The position numbers and the translations under genes were made by a program. From the NCBI GenBank assembly GCA_030549335.1, contig CM060183.1:26548552-26612551 (forward strand): a stretch of DNA of 64,000 bases. The letters are read 5' to 3'. Positions 1 to 13,039 of the stretch are shown in pieces. Under the pieces are notes generated by a model. It worked only from the letters and a program-made list of their open reading frames with translations, ran no database searches and was not told the DNA's origin. This stretch comes from Pontederia crassipes (lineage: Eukaryota > Streptophyta > Magnoliopsida > Commelinales > Pontederiaceae). The first letter of the stretch is position 1. Each line of letters starts with the position of its first letter.

Positions 1-1258
1 ATTTATTATATATAAAATAATTTAATAAAATATTAACATAATATTATTTATTATTTCATTAAAAGTTTTCATATTTTCTTAAATAAAATTAATTTTAAAA
101 ACGTTTTTTGGATTTAAATAATATATTTTTTAACAAAATTATTTGCATGAAAAATTATTTTGTTAATAATAAAATTATACTTTATAATTATAATAATCAT
201 TTTTAATTTAAATTTTTTTTAAAATTTCATCTATCACATCAAAATTTTTTTTTATCATACTCATCGTTACGCTCCACACTATTAAAAAAAAATATTGAAT
301 TAATTTGTTAATTCAAATAGAAGAAATCGCGATCCTATTTCCAATACGAGGGCATACGTGAAGGAAGTGAAAGAAACGAGGAGAAGGGGGGTTGAGCGTG
401 GCGCCATTAGAAACAACATGCATGGAGAAAGGAATGGAATTTGGCAGCGTGTCATGTCGGCCATTGATAAGTGCTTTTGACTGCTGAGCTTTACAGATAA
501 ACTTCGATTTGATTGCATTGCATATGTGGCGAAATAAAAAAAATAAAAATAAAAATAATAAGAAGAGGGCATCATTGCTGCTAAAAGGGGACGTGAAATA
601 AAACTTTTCCTTGTTCAAGGCGCATGTGGTATCGCCTTCGTTATCTTCAAGCCTTGGACTCATTCTTTTTGCTCTTTTCGACAAGGACAGAGAAAAGGCG
701 AAGAAAATTCTTAAATGGCTTGGGACCGAGCCGTTTGACAATTCTATCTGCGGTGCTTTATTAATATCTTTTCGTTAAGTGTTAGTTGATGTTAGTAAAT
801 CAAGATGTCGAATTCATTAATTAGTTCAATGCAAAATATTACAATTGCCAAAATTTTATCTCTTCCAGATAAATATGAATCTTAAGTTCTCTGCCGAACT
901 ATGATTGTGTTGTGTTGTCGTTAATTATCTCATCATTAAATAGCAATAATTAGGTTTTTCTCGTTACTGTAGATTTGAACTAATATATTATATGAAAAGA
1001 AGTATTCTTCGTCTTGTAAAACTGGCACTGATAATTAAATCGACTTTATATAATATCACAACATAAAATTGATATATTCTAAGATTATAATAATCGAGTG
1101 TGACTATTACCACTTTTTTAAAATAATGTTAGAACTAATTTGTTTGGACATCCGTCGCGTCGTTAGTGTTAAGCAAATTTGGTTTAACTTATTAATCCGC
1201 TTGGGTGCCGTATCTTGTTCTTGGGCTTCGTCGTCATCCGAAATTTAACGCGCTTTTC
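1..1258. other. AT-rich intergenic DNA
   Basis: Very AT-rich sequence with poly-A and poly-T runs. Open frames on the minus strand between about 300 and 741 are short, overlap one another in different frames and show no domain. I see no gene, promoter or repeat that I can name. Confidence 0.5.
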
Positions 1259-1393
<135 letters not shown>

Positions 1394-4300
1394 ATGTGCC
1401 ATATACCTAAGCTTCTTTTTCGGTTGGCGTATTTTATGTTGACGCTCTTGCACGACGAAACATTACTCACGGGAAACTAGAACATGTCTGCGTTATAAAA
1501 TATTTTTTCTCCCTATTATGTGAACTTTTTGGACAGTTATGTCTTATTTCTGAGATAATTTTACCGCATTTTTTTTGTAGATGTAATTCATTGATGTTTA
1601 TTTATCCTTCAATATTTTCAGTAAGGTTCGTTAGACAATTAAGGCACCTAAGGAAGAGGAATTTTTTTATTTTATATCCTTACCTCCTTTATTATATCCT
1701 TAAAAATATTACATTAAAATCTGTCATCATATTTTATATTTTAGCAATCTTCTCTAATTCTGATTGTAATTCTCTAATTCATATTTTATATTTTAATTCT
1801 GATTGTTATTGTAATTTTAACGGGTAACAATGTAGAATTAATTTAGTTTCATGTAAAAAACAAAACTATACAGGTGGTACTTAGAAAAACAAATATAGAA
1901 TTAAGAATTTAGTCATCTTGGTGTCACTCGGTTGTAACTATTTTGTCTTGTTATATTTTTTACATATAAAAGCAGATTACTATGAGCATTTCTATCTAAA
2001 ATATAAATATATATCATATGATAATCTCATAATAATTACCGTAACACATAATAATGTTTAAAATATGACGCATTGAATTGGGGAGCATTGATATAAATAA
2101 AACTATTCATCTTCTCTAAGTGTCTTATCTAATTATTATTATTAATAATAATAAAAATATTAAGGGTAAAGTAGTAAGAAAGGGACGACACTAATATTTT
2201 GATACCCGGGATAAAATGTGTTCTACTTCACAAAAACTTTATAAAATTACATCTTCATTATAAATATTTAATTTTGAATTCAGGAATATGTCACTCAACT
2301 TTAGTAACGATTTATCCTGTTTGATATTATCAATGATTTGACATTATCGACGATTTGATAAACGGATAATAGCTGATAATAATTTAATTAGTGAATAATA
2401 ATTATTGATTAGAGATTCATTTAAGATATTAATAAATCAATATTTGATAAACTTAAAAATATAATTAGAAGATGAATATAAAATGACATTATAACACATG
2501 ATAAATTATTGATTCAGTCACTATACAAAATTTATTATAATATAATAAATAGATCATTTATATCTCAATCAAATAAAATAAAATTTCACAACTATTTTTT
2601 ATTAAAATATATAAAAAATTATATTGACAATAAATTTTATATAGTGGATACATGATATAAAAAATTTAATTATTTTAATATTTTAACCATTGTTAACAAA
2701 TAAATAATTTGTAATTAATTAAGCATGTATATAAAAAAAAAGAAATATAGTTGAATGGTGATAAAATAAAATAATAACAAAATAAATTGAAATGATGCGT
2801 TTTAATAAGGGTAAAATTTTAAAAATAAATCTCTAACTATTTTTTTGTGTCATTTACTAAATAAAAAATGACGTTTGAATAATTAAGTATTACTTGATGT
2901 TGCCTAATAGAGTCTTAATGTGACTTACCTGAGAGGTGGCAAAACAAATCACTAAATGATCTCACTATAAAATTTTAATGTCACTCTTTTTTAGATTATT
3001 TTTTTTATGTTAAATAATATACAAAACACTTATAGTCAAAGGTGAAGGATAAAAATTCACCAATGACATCAAAATTTTAGGAGTGTCCATATGAGAATCC
3101 TTATGTAAATTGCGACATCTAGTCTACAATCTAAACCATGATAAAATTATAATTGAGTGATTTATTCTTTGAAAATTAATTTTCGATGATCCACACACAA
3201 CAATTTTACAAAACTTCTTATTACAATCATAAGATACCACCAGCTGGTCTCCCTTCTTTTATCAAAAGAACAATCAAAGACTGCACGCGTACACTCGCAC
3301 TAGTGCCATATGTTGCATCCAAAGCTGAGAGAAATAATATTGAACAATCACCAGAAACCTGTGACAGTTCGACTTAGATCCAACTTTTTGTTTTTCACTA
3401 ATATTGATCTCTTTTCACAGCCCTATCTCTATGTGTTAATAGAACATTGTGCAAAAATCATTGAGGCAAACTCTTCATGTTTTGTAGTGTTGGGACCTTC
3501 TGGATTAGTAAAAAATTCAAAATAACTTAATTGAGCTAAGTACAGGATTTAAATGGCATTGTTTTAGAAATTCATAATATCCACTTAAAATTTCCCATAT
3601 ACGTGTAAGGTTTTTTTCCCCCTTTTTCTGCACTAATTTTCTTTGAAAAGTTGGTGTAATGAAAAACAAAGTCTTAATGAGCCATTGTGAGGTGTTGATT
3701 TCAGCCTTTTCATTAACGATCGGTCTCCCACAAGTTGCACAGATCTCCATTTTTCCCCTGTAAGATATACAAGAACCATCACAAGTCATTTTAGTTCCTC
3801 AATCCATGCAACTCGTATTCGAATACCTCAATGCATTCTCTTACAGCATTTAATGGAACCTGTGAGTTCATATGAGCTATTCCAATTATTATGCCTATTC
3901 AGGTGAATTTTCAGTACATGCAATTCAATAGATTTATATGGCGACCTCAAAAATAACAGTCCAAGTCGACATGATTTAACATTTTAACTGTCCATCTCTC
4001 ATACACAAGATATTTTGATAGAAATTTGACTTCACTGATCTCAGATGAATGAAATCCCTTCAAGCAACAGAATAGTTGCTGTACAAAGAGAATAATTGTT
4101 ATTCATTCTGGAGTCGGTTTCACTGTTAAAGACATTAGAGATGAGATCTTAGAGGGGGAAAAATTGACTTAGAAAAGGAATATATAGAGACCACAAAAGA
4201 TGAGGAATTAAGGCAGTTTGTGCACATTGGAGCGCCTAAAATATTAAATGGCAGTCTTTAGATAAAATGTTTTTATCAGTAGTTTGAAGTTGTGAACATA

Positions 4301-4402
4301 AGCCAGTGAAGTGAAATTTGGGGTCTTTCCCCAGAAGACCCTTCAGAATCACAATTCAAACATAATTCTGATAATTGTACCTTGTTTTCATGTATGTCAA
4401 TT
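1394..4402. other. AT-rich intergenic DNA downstream of the SHMT gene
   Basis: About 3 kb with no exon-like block. The last few hundred bases before 4403 should hold the 3' untranslated region of the SHMT gene, which reads right to left. A 90-codon minus-strand frame at 3517-3789 contains two Cys pairs (CDGSC, CATC) but matches no family I recognise. Confidence 0.45.
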
Positions 4403-7400
4403 TCAGTCTTTGTATTTCATTGTTTCCTTCTCGAATCCAATTGTGGGGAACTGCTTAGCATACTCTTCTACCTCATGACGGAGCTTCTTAATCTCAGATT
4501 GAATGTTAGAATCTGCTTCAATGGTTGCTAGGAAATCCTTCAGCTTTGATCCACCTGATGAGAATTTGAGAAGTATATAATCACAGAGCATAACATTACG
4601 ATAATCCTTGAGCCCATAATGAGGAAAAGTATAGAAAGCAAGATGACAAAAAATGGATATGTACTTTTAGTTTCAGCTTTGATCTTCAATGCCAATTTAA
4701 CTGCTGCGTCAAAGAAGTCAGCGACTTTAGCGAAATCTTCTTCAACGAAACCCCTTGATGTAAGGGCAGGTGTTCCTGAATCAGCACAAAAGGCTTGTTG
4801 GAGAACTCCAAGTATGTTCATAGGAACAATAATCTTCAGAATGAACAAAGGTCATACCCATCCTGATGCCTCCAGGAACCATAGCAGACACATCCCCGGG
4901 TACTGTGTTTTTGTTGGCAGCAATATGGACTAATTCCAGAACCTTTTCAACTCTAGATCCATCAATGCCCTATAAAAAGAGTAGTATGAATGAAGTTACT
5001 CATTTAGAATGGAGTAGGATTTTTTCAAGTTGCTGATCCTGATTCCCTTCTTTTCCATGTGCTGACTTTATGACTTCTTATGAGTGAGATACTCAGTAAA
5101 TGCCCCAATGTGAAAGAATTCTTTTAACTTCTATAATGTAAATTCCTGGTTCTGATTTATATAAAGTTCTCAGTATTTATATTACTATTACCTTGTTCTT
5201 AAGATTCACCAAAACCAAATGGTTTTCTGTTCCACCAGAAACAAGTTCATAGCCTTTCGCAACCAACGACTGCAACAGCACATCAAATGGTCAGCAAGTA
5301 AAAGACTGGCCGAATCAAGAAACCAGATATCAGACAATCAAAATCCATATAATGATTCTTGCTGAAAAAAATGGTAGATAAAAGCAGGGATAAATATAAT
5401 ATACAATAACCATACCTGAGCAAACTTTGAGCAATTGTTGAGTACTTGCTCTTGATAGGCCTTGTATTCTGGAGTGGTAGCCTGTGGTGGACAATAAAAG
5501 AAATTACAGATAAGAATATAAATGCAAGGCATTGTAGCAAATATAACATACTTCAATAGCAATGTTTTACTTCTACGGGAAGTGTTTTTAATCGAGTTCA
5601 ACTATCTTAAGTACATGCGCAAATTTTTACTGTGTAGTCTTTCATTTCACTGATCCAGTCAAGGGGATTCATTGATAATCACATCTTAATGATGACAAAA
5701 CTACATTATGGATAATCGATCTCTTTTCCTAAGTCATTTAGCATCAATTTTCACCAAGAGAACGTTGACGTACAATTCAAAATCCAATAAGCAAACAATG
5801 TTCATAGGGGATGGCATTTCTTAAAATCCTATGTCAAACAAGACTTTCTTGAGCTTTTATTATTGTACACTGCTCAGAAGTAGATTTTATAATTCTTTTA
5901 CACATCCTGCAAGTTCTTTTGCATGCGTACACTTTATGCCATTCCAAATTCCACCCTGTAATGGATGTAGTATAGAACAACAGGGTCTCGGGAAAGATAA
6001 ATATGCTAGTTTATGAAATTGGATAACAAAAGAAAATATCTTATACATCTGAGAATTATCATATAATCATTCTCGTACCAACCATATGCCAAACAGAAAT
6101 TACCATGATGAAGTAGTAGTTATAGTTTGTCCCCTTTATTGGGTACCTTAAGATTAGACACCTCACAAATTAAGGCAGCAGTCTGATTTCCACTTAGTCA
6201 TCATTATTGTACTTTCCATTCAGTAGTATAACCCTGAAGGTTTGCCACCACAGTTCCTTATAGGAGTTATGAGCAAATTGGCAGATTATGTCAATGCAAC
6301 TCTAACTTACATTTCTCATTAATACAAAAGAATGTTTTACTTCATTTTAGGTTCCTCACAAGTCATTCTTCTGCTTCATAGTTTCTTTATTGACGCACCT
6401 GCTTGAGTGCAACAGCTAAGCCAGTAATTGTGTGGTTGTGTGGGCCACCTTGAAGCCCAGGGAAGACTGCTTGGTTGATTTTATCTTCAAAATCATACAT
6501 AATCTAATCAATGGAAAACATTGTTTGGTAAGACATAAGAACACTCTCATCTCATGGCATAAAAAATTTTCATAAAAAATTTACTCTAACTTGCCTCTTT
6601 CCCTTGCTTATTTATCTCTTTCACTCCTTTCCTAAAAAAGATCATCGCACCTCGTGGCCCCCGAAGTGACTTGTGTGTTGTAGTTGTAACTACATCAGCA
6701 TACTCAAATGGTGACGGTATAACACCAGCTGCGACCAGTCCACTGATGTGTGCCATATCTGCCAGAAGAATGGCTTTTTGCTTGTCGCATACCTGTTAAA
6801 ACAAGCGATAAACATAACTATAGTTAGGAATAAAAATTATAAGGTTTAACAGAATAAGGTTATGAATGATATTTAACCTTCCTTATTCGTGCATAATCAT
6901 ACAAGCGAGCATATGCACTGGCTCCAGCAACTATTAACTTAGGCCTGAAGAGTGTGGCACTTTTCTCCAACTGTGAAGAAATTATTAAATGCAGTTGAAT
7001 AGGATATAATTGTTTTATCAACTAAACATCTAAGGAAGAAATTTTGATGCCAAGATCCTAAGACACATCAGGCTTAGAGCCAATGTTATTATTTCAAGAA
7101 GCTTATTTAGCCAAGAAGCAAATGAACATGGATCCACTCTATTTCTCTCAAACTTTGGGCTAATAAGACAATAAATATGGATGGAAAACCAATATGCCCT
7201 CTGTACTACAAGATGTGGTTATACACGACAGGAATTTATCGGACATTTAAAAAGATTGGTTAAACAACAGAAAGAATATAAGAACCTGATCATAATCAAT
7301 GTAACCAGTGGTTTCATTCAGCCTATATGGCATTGTCTCAAAGAATATGGACACTGCAGAGATCTTCTTGGTATCAGTCTGCAGAAATTAAAAAAAATTG

Positions 7401-9222
7401 ATCAAGTATTAGTGCTCCAGGCAAATACTAGCAAATATGGTAAGCAAAACATTAACTTGATTTACCAGGCAACAATAATAATTATCATTCAACAAATTGT
7501 ATGTTGAATTTGCTACCTTTGGCCTTCATAAGATCATTATATGCAAATAATAAGAAACTTCATTTACCTGGTAGCCATGAGAAAGATGACCACCATGAGG
7601 CAAATCCAGTGCCATTATTCTGTCATGTGCCTTCAGCAGTGCAGTATATACTTGAAAGTTCGCAGGGGACCCAGATAATGATTGAACATTTACTGTGAAA
7701 TATTGACAAAACTCAGGAAGGCATGACATATTAAATATATGGGTGGGTGCCACTCCAAAAAACACTATTGCCACAATTTTTTTAGGTAGGATAAAAATGC
7801 CCAGTGGGAGTGACATTAGTGTTTTTGGAGTGGCAATAGAGCCACCCTAAATATATATCCCAGAAAAATAAAATAAAAAAAATGTCAGAATCAATTAAGC
7901 AAGCTATCCAGTTTCAATGCAAAAAACTTTTACCATGCTACATTTATAAAGCAAAAGGCATCAGTAGGTCAGGTTCGAGTATATGAAGTTCTATATTGGT
8001 ACAAATCACTTACAAAATAGAACAAATCTTACAACATGTCTTCATGGTGGAGAATTCAATATTTCACTTGAAGAAAAAAGTACTTAATCAACGAACTAGT
8101 GAAAGACGCTGCTACAATGATTTTCAGATTCTGCATTTATGCATAACTAACAATATGTTCATAGCATAGCCACATAAACAATCTGGAACGGAAATAGAGC
8201 AAATCATCATACGGTGGAGACATATAAGTGTGTGAGACTACAAACAAGGTAATAATACACACACACACAAAAAAAAAACATCATTGAAGTAGAAACATTG
8301 ATAATGGTATCCAACTTACCTCCCCATTTTGCAGGATCCAAGCGAAAAGCTTCCAGAGCACGTTTCTGGCACAAAGATTCCGCCATATCAATGTATCTAT
8401 AAGAAAGACAAACATAAGGATTGTCATCAGAGGGAACCAGTCATAAAAGTGTCAACAAATTCAAACTTTTTCTCATCTTCCTAATTTGGATATACGTAAT
8501 TGGACTGCTTAAAATTATTATTTACAAAATATCAGACTTACTCATTTCCACCATAGTATCTTGCGCCAGGGTACCCCTCGCTGTACTTATTGGTCATGAT
8601 GGATCCTACCGCTTGCATCACGGAAACGGACGTAAAATTCTCCGAAGGAATGAGTTCAAGTCCCTTGGATCACATTTCAACAAATGATTCAGAATTTGAA
8701 TCAGGAATCGCAGGAAACATCTGTCGCGGATCGACAGAAACCAGAATTGCTACCTTCCATTGCCTCGCCTTCTCGAGCTCAATAATATCCGCAATCTCCG
8801 GATCGACAACATGTAGCGGAGCGTTCAGCTGCTTCGGCCACTGCACGTCACCGCGGAGATCAAACATCACATCGGAGCAGAACAAACAAGAAGTTCTTAA
8901 CATAAAAAAAAATGCTAAAAGAACGCTCTTTTCACAAGAAATCACGTAAAAGCCTCACCGTGACACCGGTTTTCTCCTTCTCGTAGATGGCTTCGTTCGG
9001 CAGTGAAGACTGCAACCGAATTCAATAACAGTGAACTTACTGATCAAATTCGCTCGTGGATAACGAAAAAAGCTACAGAAACAAAAAAAACATTTTCTCG
9101 AATTCTTGGTTTGCTCTGCAAACGTTTGAAGGAATTACCATGTAACAGAGAGAACTGCGCACGAGGGGCTGCGTCCTCCCGACGGAGGAAGAGAGGCGCC
9201 GGAGTGCCATCGCCATCGCCAT
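4403..9222 (-). CDS. SHM1: Serine hydroxymethyltransferase, mitochondrial (15 exons, 517 aa)
   Basis: PLP enzyme interconverting serine plus tetrahydrofolate with glycine plus 5,10-methylene-THF. In plant mitochondria it works with glycine decarboxylase in photorespiration. I could join 15 coding exons in phase: 9222-9139, 9009-8959, 8840-8754, 8663-8542, 8396-8320, 7692-7568, 7378-7286, 6970-6878, 6792-6595, 6503-6399, 5481-5416, 5269-5192, 4969-4858, 4775-4665, 4554-4403. The total is 1,554 nt, 517 residues plus stop, the length of the Arabidopsis mitochondrial enzyme. The N-terminus ([16 protein letters not shown]) is Arg/Ser-rich without acids, as in a mitochondrial presequence. Landmarks are [30 protein letters not shown], the PLP-lysine motif [15 protein letters not shown] (Lys about 285), and [11 protein letters not shown]. 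Fourteen introns have ordinary borders except the one after exon 9, which is GC-AG. The start is the first ATG in frame with the presequence. No disabling change is seen. Mitochondrial rather than plastid targeting is inferred from family resemblance. Confidence 0.96.
6504..6594 (-). other. SHM1: GC-AG intron of the SHMT gene
   Basis: Exon 9 ends ...AAAGAG and the intron opens GCAAGT instead of GTAAGT. It closes with GATTAG before ATTATGTATGAT (I-M-Y-D). No GT donor keeps the conserved KQGKE-IMYDFED junction in frame. AG|GCAAGT is the strong consensus of the rare GC-AG class, which the major spliceosome can use. Confidence 0.85.
7741..7847. mobile_element. Small TIR element (MITE) in SHMT intron 5
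   Basis: A 107-bp foldback. The left end GGGTGGGTGCCACTCCAAAA pairs with the right end, which reads inward GGGTGGCTCTATTGCCACTCC. It is flanked by identical 9-bp direct repeats TAAATATAT (7732-7740 and 7848-7856). It lies between coding exons 5 and 6 of SHMT. A 9-bp duplication would fit Mutator-like mobilisation, but the superfamily is not certain. Confidence 0.85.
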
Positions 9223-9228
9223 TGTGCT

Positions 9229-9345
9229 TGTTCTCTCTCTCTCTCCCGCGCTCACCCGAGCTCTCCGAATCGCGTGTAGAGAGACTGAGGAACGGGTAGT
9301 GGGGGCAATCCAGCGGTTATCGTGGAGGGGCCAAATATAATATTA
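9229..9345 (-). promoter_or_regulatory. SHMT leader: GA tract and possible TATA region
   Basis: Immediately upstream of the SHMT start codon the minus strand holds a GA-repeat tract (9229-9247). About 110 bp upstream is an AT block reading TTTAATATTATATTTGG (about 9332-9348) that could serve as a TATA element. The transcription start is not determined. Confidence 0.35.
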
Positions 9346-9474
9346 AAAGCCGAATGGCAATAAAGGGTGAGATGGATGCCGGAAAATGGATTGACGGTCC
9401 AGATCAATCTACAGGCGCAGCGCCTGTTCTATGGGAAACAGCGGGACGGACGATCCAACGACAAGATCTTTGCA

Positions 9475-10768
9475 AGTGGGTGCCCTTGATGTCACTCCAC
9501 ATTTCTCATTTTATCATTTTATTTTCATTAATATTCCTTCCCTTGACTTCTTTCATAACTTTTTACTCAACTTATTTAAATTAATTAATATTCTAATTAT
9601 CTTTTCTTTCTCCACTTTCTTTCTTTTTCATATTAGTGTTTTTATTTTTTATGATAAATATATAATACTTATATAATATAACAAATTCCTCTTACGTTTT
9701 TTTAATACTCTAATTATAGTTTTTATGATAAATATATAATACTTATATAATATAACCCCTTTTATGTTTTTTCCTTCTTACGTTTTGTCTCACCCAAATT
9801 CTTAAATATAATAATATCATATAATATAAAAGGAACACGTATTAATTTAATTTAATATTGTAATATACATATAAATTAGTTTTGGAAAAATATAAGATAA
9901 ATGAGTTCTAAAAATTGGAAAAATGACAAACTTATTAAATAATCAGAATATACAAATTATTTTTATATAATTCTTTTAATAAAAACTTGTTAATATTAAT
10001 TAATATTCTAATTATTTTTTCTTTCTCCACTTTCTCTCTTTTCCAGCTTAGTGCTTTTATTTTTTTATGATAAAAATATAATACTTATATAATATGAGAT
10101 ATGATACACACATATAAATTTAATTAATATGTAAAACCAAAATTACATCAAATATGTAAAGTATTAGAAAATATATATGAAATAAAAAATAGTGTAAATG
10201 AAAATAAAGTACTAAAGACAAAATTAAAATAATTATATAAAATTAATTTGTATATTCTGATTATTTAATAAGTTTGTCATTTTTCCAATTTTTAGAACTC
10301 ATTTATCTTATATTTTTCCAAAACTAATTTATATGTATATTACAATATTAAATTAAATTAATATGTGTTCCTTTTATATTATATGATATTGTTATATTTA
10401 AGAATTTGGGTGAGACAAAACGTAAGAAGGAAAAAATATAAAAGGGGTTATATTATATAAGTATTATATATTTATCATAAAAAATATAATTAGAGTATTA
10501 AAAAAACGTAAGAGGAATTTGTTATATTATATAAGTATTATATATTTATCATAAAAAAATAAAAGCACTAATATGAAAAAAAAAAGAAAGTGAAGAAAGA
10601 AAAGATAATTAAATTATTAATTAATTTAAATAAGTTGAGTAAAAAGTGAAAGATGAAAAGACATTATGAAAAAAAGTGAAGAAAAAGAATATTAATGAAA
10701 GTAAGAGAATAAAATAAAAAATGTGGAGTTACATTAAAAGTTGGAGTGACATTAAACACACCCTTACT
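9475..10768. mobile_element. Long foldback (inverted-repeat) transposon, about 1.3 kb
   Basis: The left arm (9475 to about 9960) and right arm (about 10250-10768) are inverted copies of one another with small indels, including the blocks around TATAATACTTATATAATATA and the subterminal TGTCACTCCA. The ends read inward AGTGGGTGCCC and AGTAAGGGTGTG, and AAGTG flanks both sides (9474-9478, 10769-10773). A less similar AT-rich middle separates the arms. There is no coding capacity. It starts about 250 bp upstream of the SHMT start codon and resembles the 7741 and 11941 elements at its ends. Confidence 0.8.
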
Positions 10769-11498
10769 AAGTGAACACGTATGGCCAGTTAAATCTAAGT
10801 CACTTCGACGACCTCACCCCATAAACACACCCAGTGGAGCACTTGCCCGGAGGGCCCACCCTTCCGTATCATGTGATGCTCCTTTCTTCCCGGTGCGTTA
10901 ACGGCTGGGATCGATCTGAGAAGTCGTGCCAAGTAACTCCATAGCCCATACAAATCGAGATTCCTTCTTGGGTATGGAATTGGCTTCATCAAGTTGATTT
11001 TTTGGGGGGTTGAAATAAACTTGATTTTTTTATTCTGTTCACAACGAGCTACGTAGTTTAAAAATATATATTAAAATAAAAAGTATATATAAATCTAAAA
11101 TCAGCTATTTAAATTTATTTTCATGATTAATTCAATATTTGAATGTGAGCAGAACAATATATGGTGATCAAATGACAGTAAGAATCAAAATTTTCGACAA
11201 GTATAGAGCGCTAACCAATTAGAACCAACTAATTTAATTTGAAATGCCTGCCGGACTCGCGATATCTTAGTTCTTTTCATTTTAAAATTGTCTCAAGATT
11301 TAATTTCGTTAATCGAATTTATTTACATTTTTTTTTTGTTATTCAATGCAAATTTTGGGAGAGAAAAAGTAAGAGAAGAAAAAACATAAGGTGGGGATTG
11401 AGTCATCAACAAGAGGTGGCTGATCAGGATTGGGGTGCTCCACTCGCACCCTATCCTGTACTGCATGGCCACAAGGCGCTGCTGATTTGAGTAGAAGA

Positions 11499-11500
<2 letters not shown>

Positions 11501-11559
<59 letters not shown>
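11501..11559. repeat. GA dinucleotide microsatellite
   Basis: About 29 uninterrupted AG units. The Ser/Leu-rich minus-strand frame across it is an artefact of the repeat. Confidence 0.97.
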
Positions 11560-11562
<3 letters not shown>

Positions 11563-11940
11563 GTGTTTAAGACCACAGATCAACCACTAACATGGGAAAC
11601 TTGGAAAGATGACAGTGTGAAAAGGGACAGTGCGATTGTTACTCCACCTTCCTTATCCATGGGGGGCAGATATACGCACAAAAAGAGGGGTCAAGGGCCA
11701 CAGGTTGCAGGCAAGTAGAAGACGGTTTCAGTTCGTGACATGCGCCATGACATCCCAAGAAGCAATTTGCCGAACAAAACTCTAGTCCACTGAAAATATT
11801 AATGTAATTAAAATAAGGTAATCTAATTTAAAATTGTATCAGATTGTTTCTCTCTCTTTATATAATAGTATCTAACTAAAGAAGGCAATCTAATTTAAAA
11901 TGGTATCAGATTTAATACTCTAACTCATAATAATAATATT

Positions 11941-12771
11941 AGGGTGGCACCACATATTGTGGGTGCACCATGCAACCCGGAGATTGGAGCTATCCAATCT
12001 CATCAAGTGGGGCGGTTTAGAGTATTATGAGTGAATTACAAACAGTTTAGGGGGGATGATCTGGAATGATGATCTTTCAATGGCAAGCTCAAACGGTGGC
12101 GTCGCTCCTCCCTCATCTGCTCCCTCCTCTTGATCGCCAACGAAACAATCATCGCACAAATCAGTCGACGCGTGCAGAGTCACGCCCCTTTTCGCTCTGG
12201 CCGGCATGGCGAAGAAAAAAGAATAAAATCGTAACAAATCACTAATCGACGAAGAACTAGAACAAGTCACCGTGAAATCACCACAAAAATCATAACAAAA
12301 ATAATCTAACGGAGGAGGGCGCATCACATCGAACGATGACGATCATGGAGACAAATGGCGATCTCGAACGGTGATCGCCTTTCCTTCCGTTCAAATCGAT
12401 ACGGCGAGGCATAGATTAGCACGACAAGGCACAAATCGACACGGAAAGGGCTTCAAACTTCGCCGTACAATTGCTCTTCCGTTCGGCAAGATCCGGCTCT
12501 TCCGTTAGCCTTCGTCATTCGCCTTTATCGTTCACCTTCACCGCGCGACCACTTGGAGGGGGAAGAATGATGTCATCCTCCGCATTTCACTTCACTGCAT
12601 GATCGACAAAATGACTTTCCCCTACAGCTAAACCACTCCACTATTGTTAAACCGCCCCTAAACTGGATCAATTTTTCTAGTAAATTGTTGTATGTTTGAT
12701 GCGCGCCTAATGAGATCAAATGGCTCCAATCATTGGGTTGCATGGTGCGGACACTACATGTGGTGCCACCC
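11941..12771. mobile_element. Non-autonomous TIR element, about 830 bp
   Basis: The left end AGGGTGGCACCACATATTGT and the inverted right end AGGGTGGCACCACATGTAGT extend into about 60 bp of imperfect inverted repeat (GCACCATGCAACCC, then GATTGGAGC). AATATT lies on both outer sides. The interior is moderately GC-rich and carries no transposase frame. A 100-codon minus-strand frame at 12025-12327 has no recognisable domain. Confidence 0.85.
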
Positions 12772-12781
12772 TAATATTTCT

Positions 12782-12787
12782 CATATA

Positions 12788-12826
<39 letters not shown>
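12782..12826. repeat. AT dinucleotide microsatellite
   Basis: About 20 AT units, once interrupted by GT, immediately beside the right end of the 11941-12771 element. Confidence 0.9.
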
Positions 12827-12829
<3 letters not shown>

Positions 12830-13039
12830 CTTATTGTAAAAATAATTCTCGTAATGAGTTGGGGTAAAATAACATTCATGTGTCATGCAATTGAAATATT
12901 AGAACACTATTTAATGTCTAGATAACTATTAATGTCCCCTAATTATATACCAATATATTATATATTTTATTAGTTTATTCTACTTATATTAACATCACAT
13001 ACTCTCCCCTTCAATCTCCAAGGGCTCCTTCATTCCTCC

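Noticed and set aside
3517..3789. 90-codon minus-strand frame with CDGSC and CATC motifs
   Set aside because: The Cys spacing resembles a zinc site, but there is no neighbouring exon, no recognisable family and no promoter, so it is left unannotated.
12025..12327. 100-codon frame inside the 11941-12771 element
   Set aside because: No transposase or other domain; composition follows the element's GC-richer interior.
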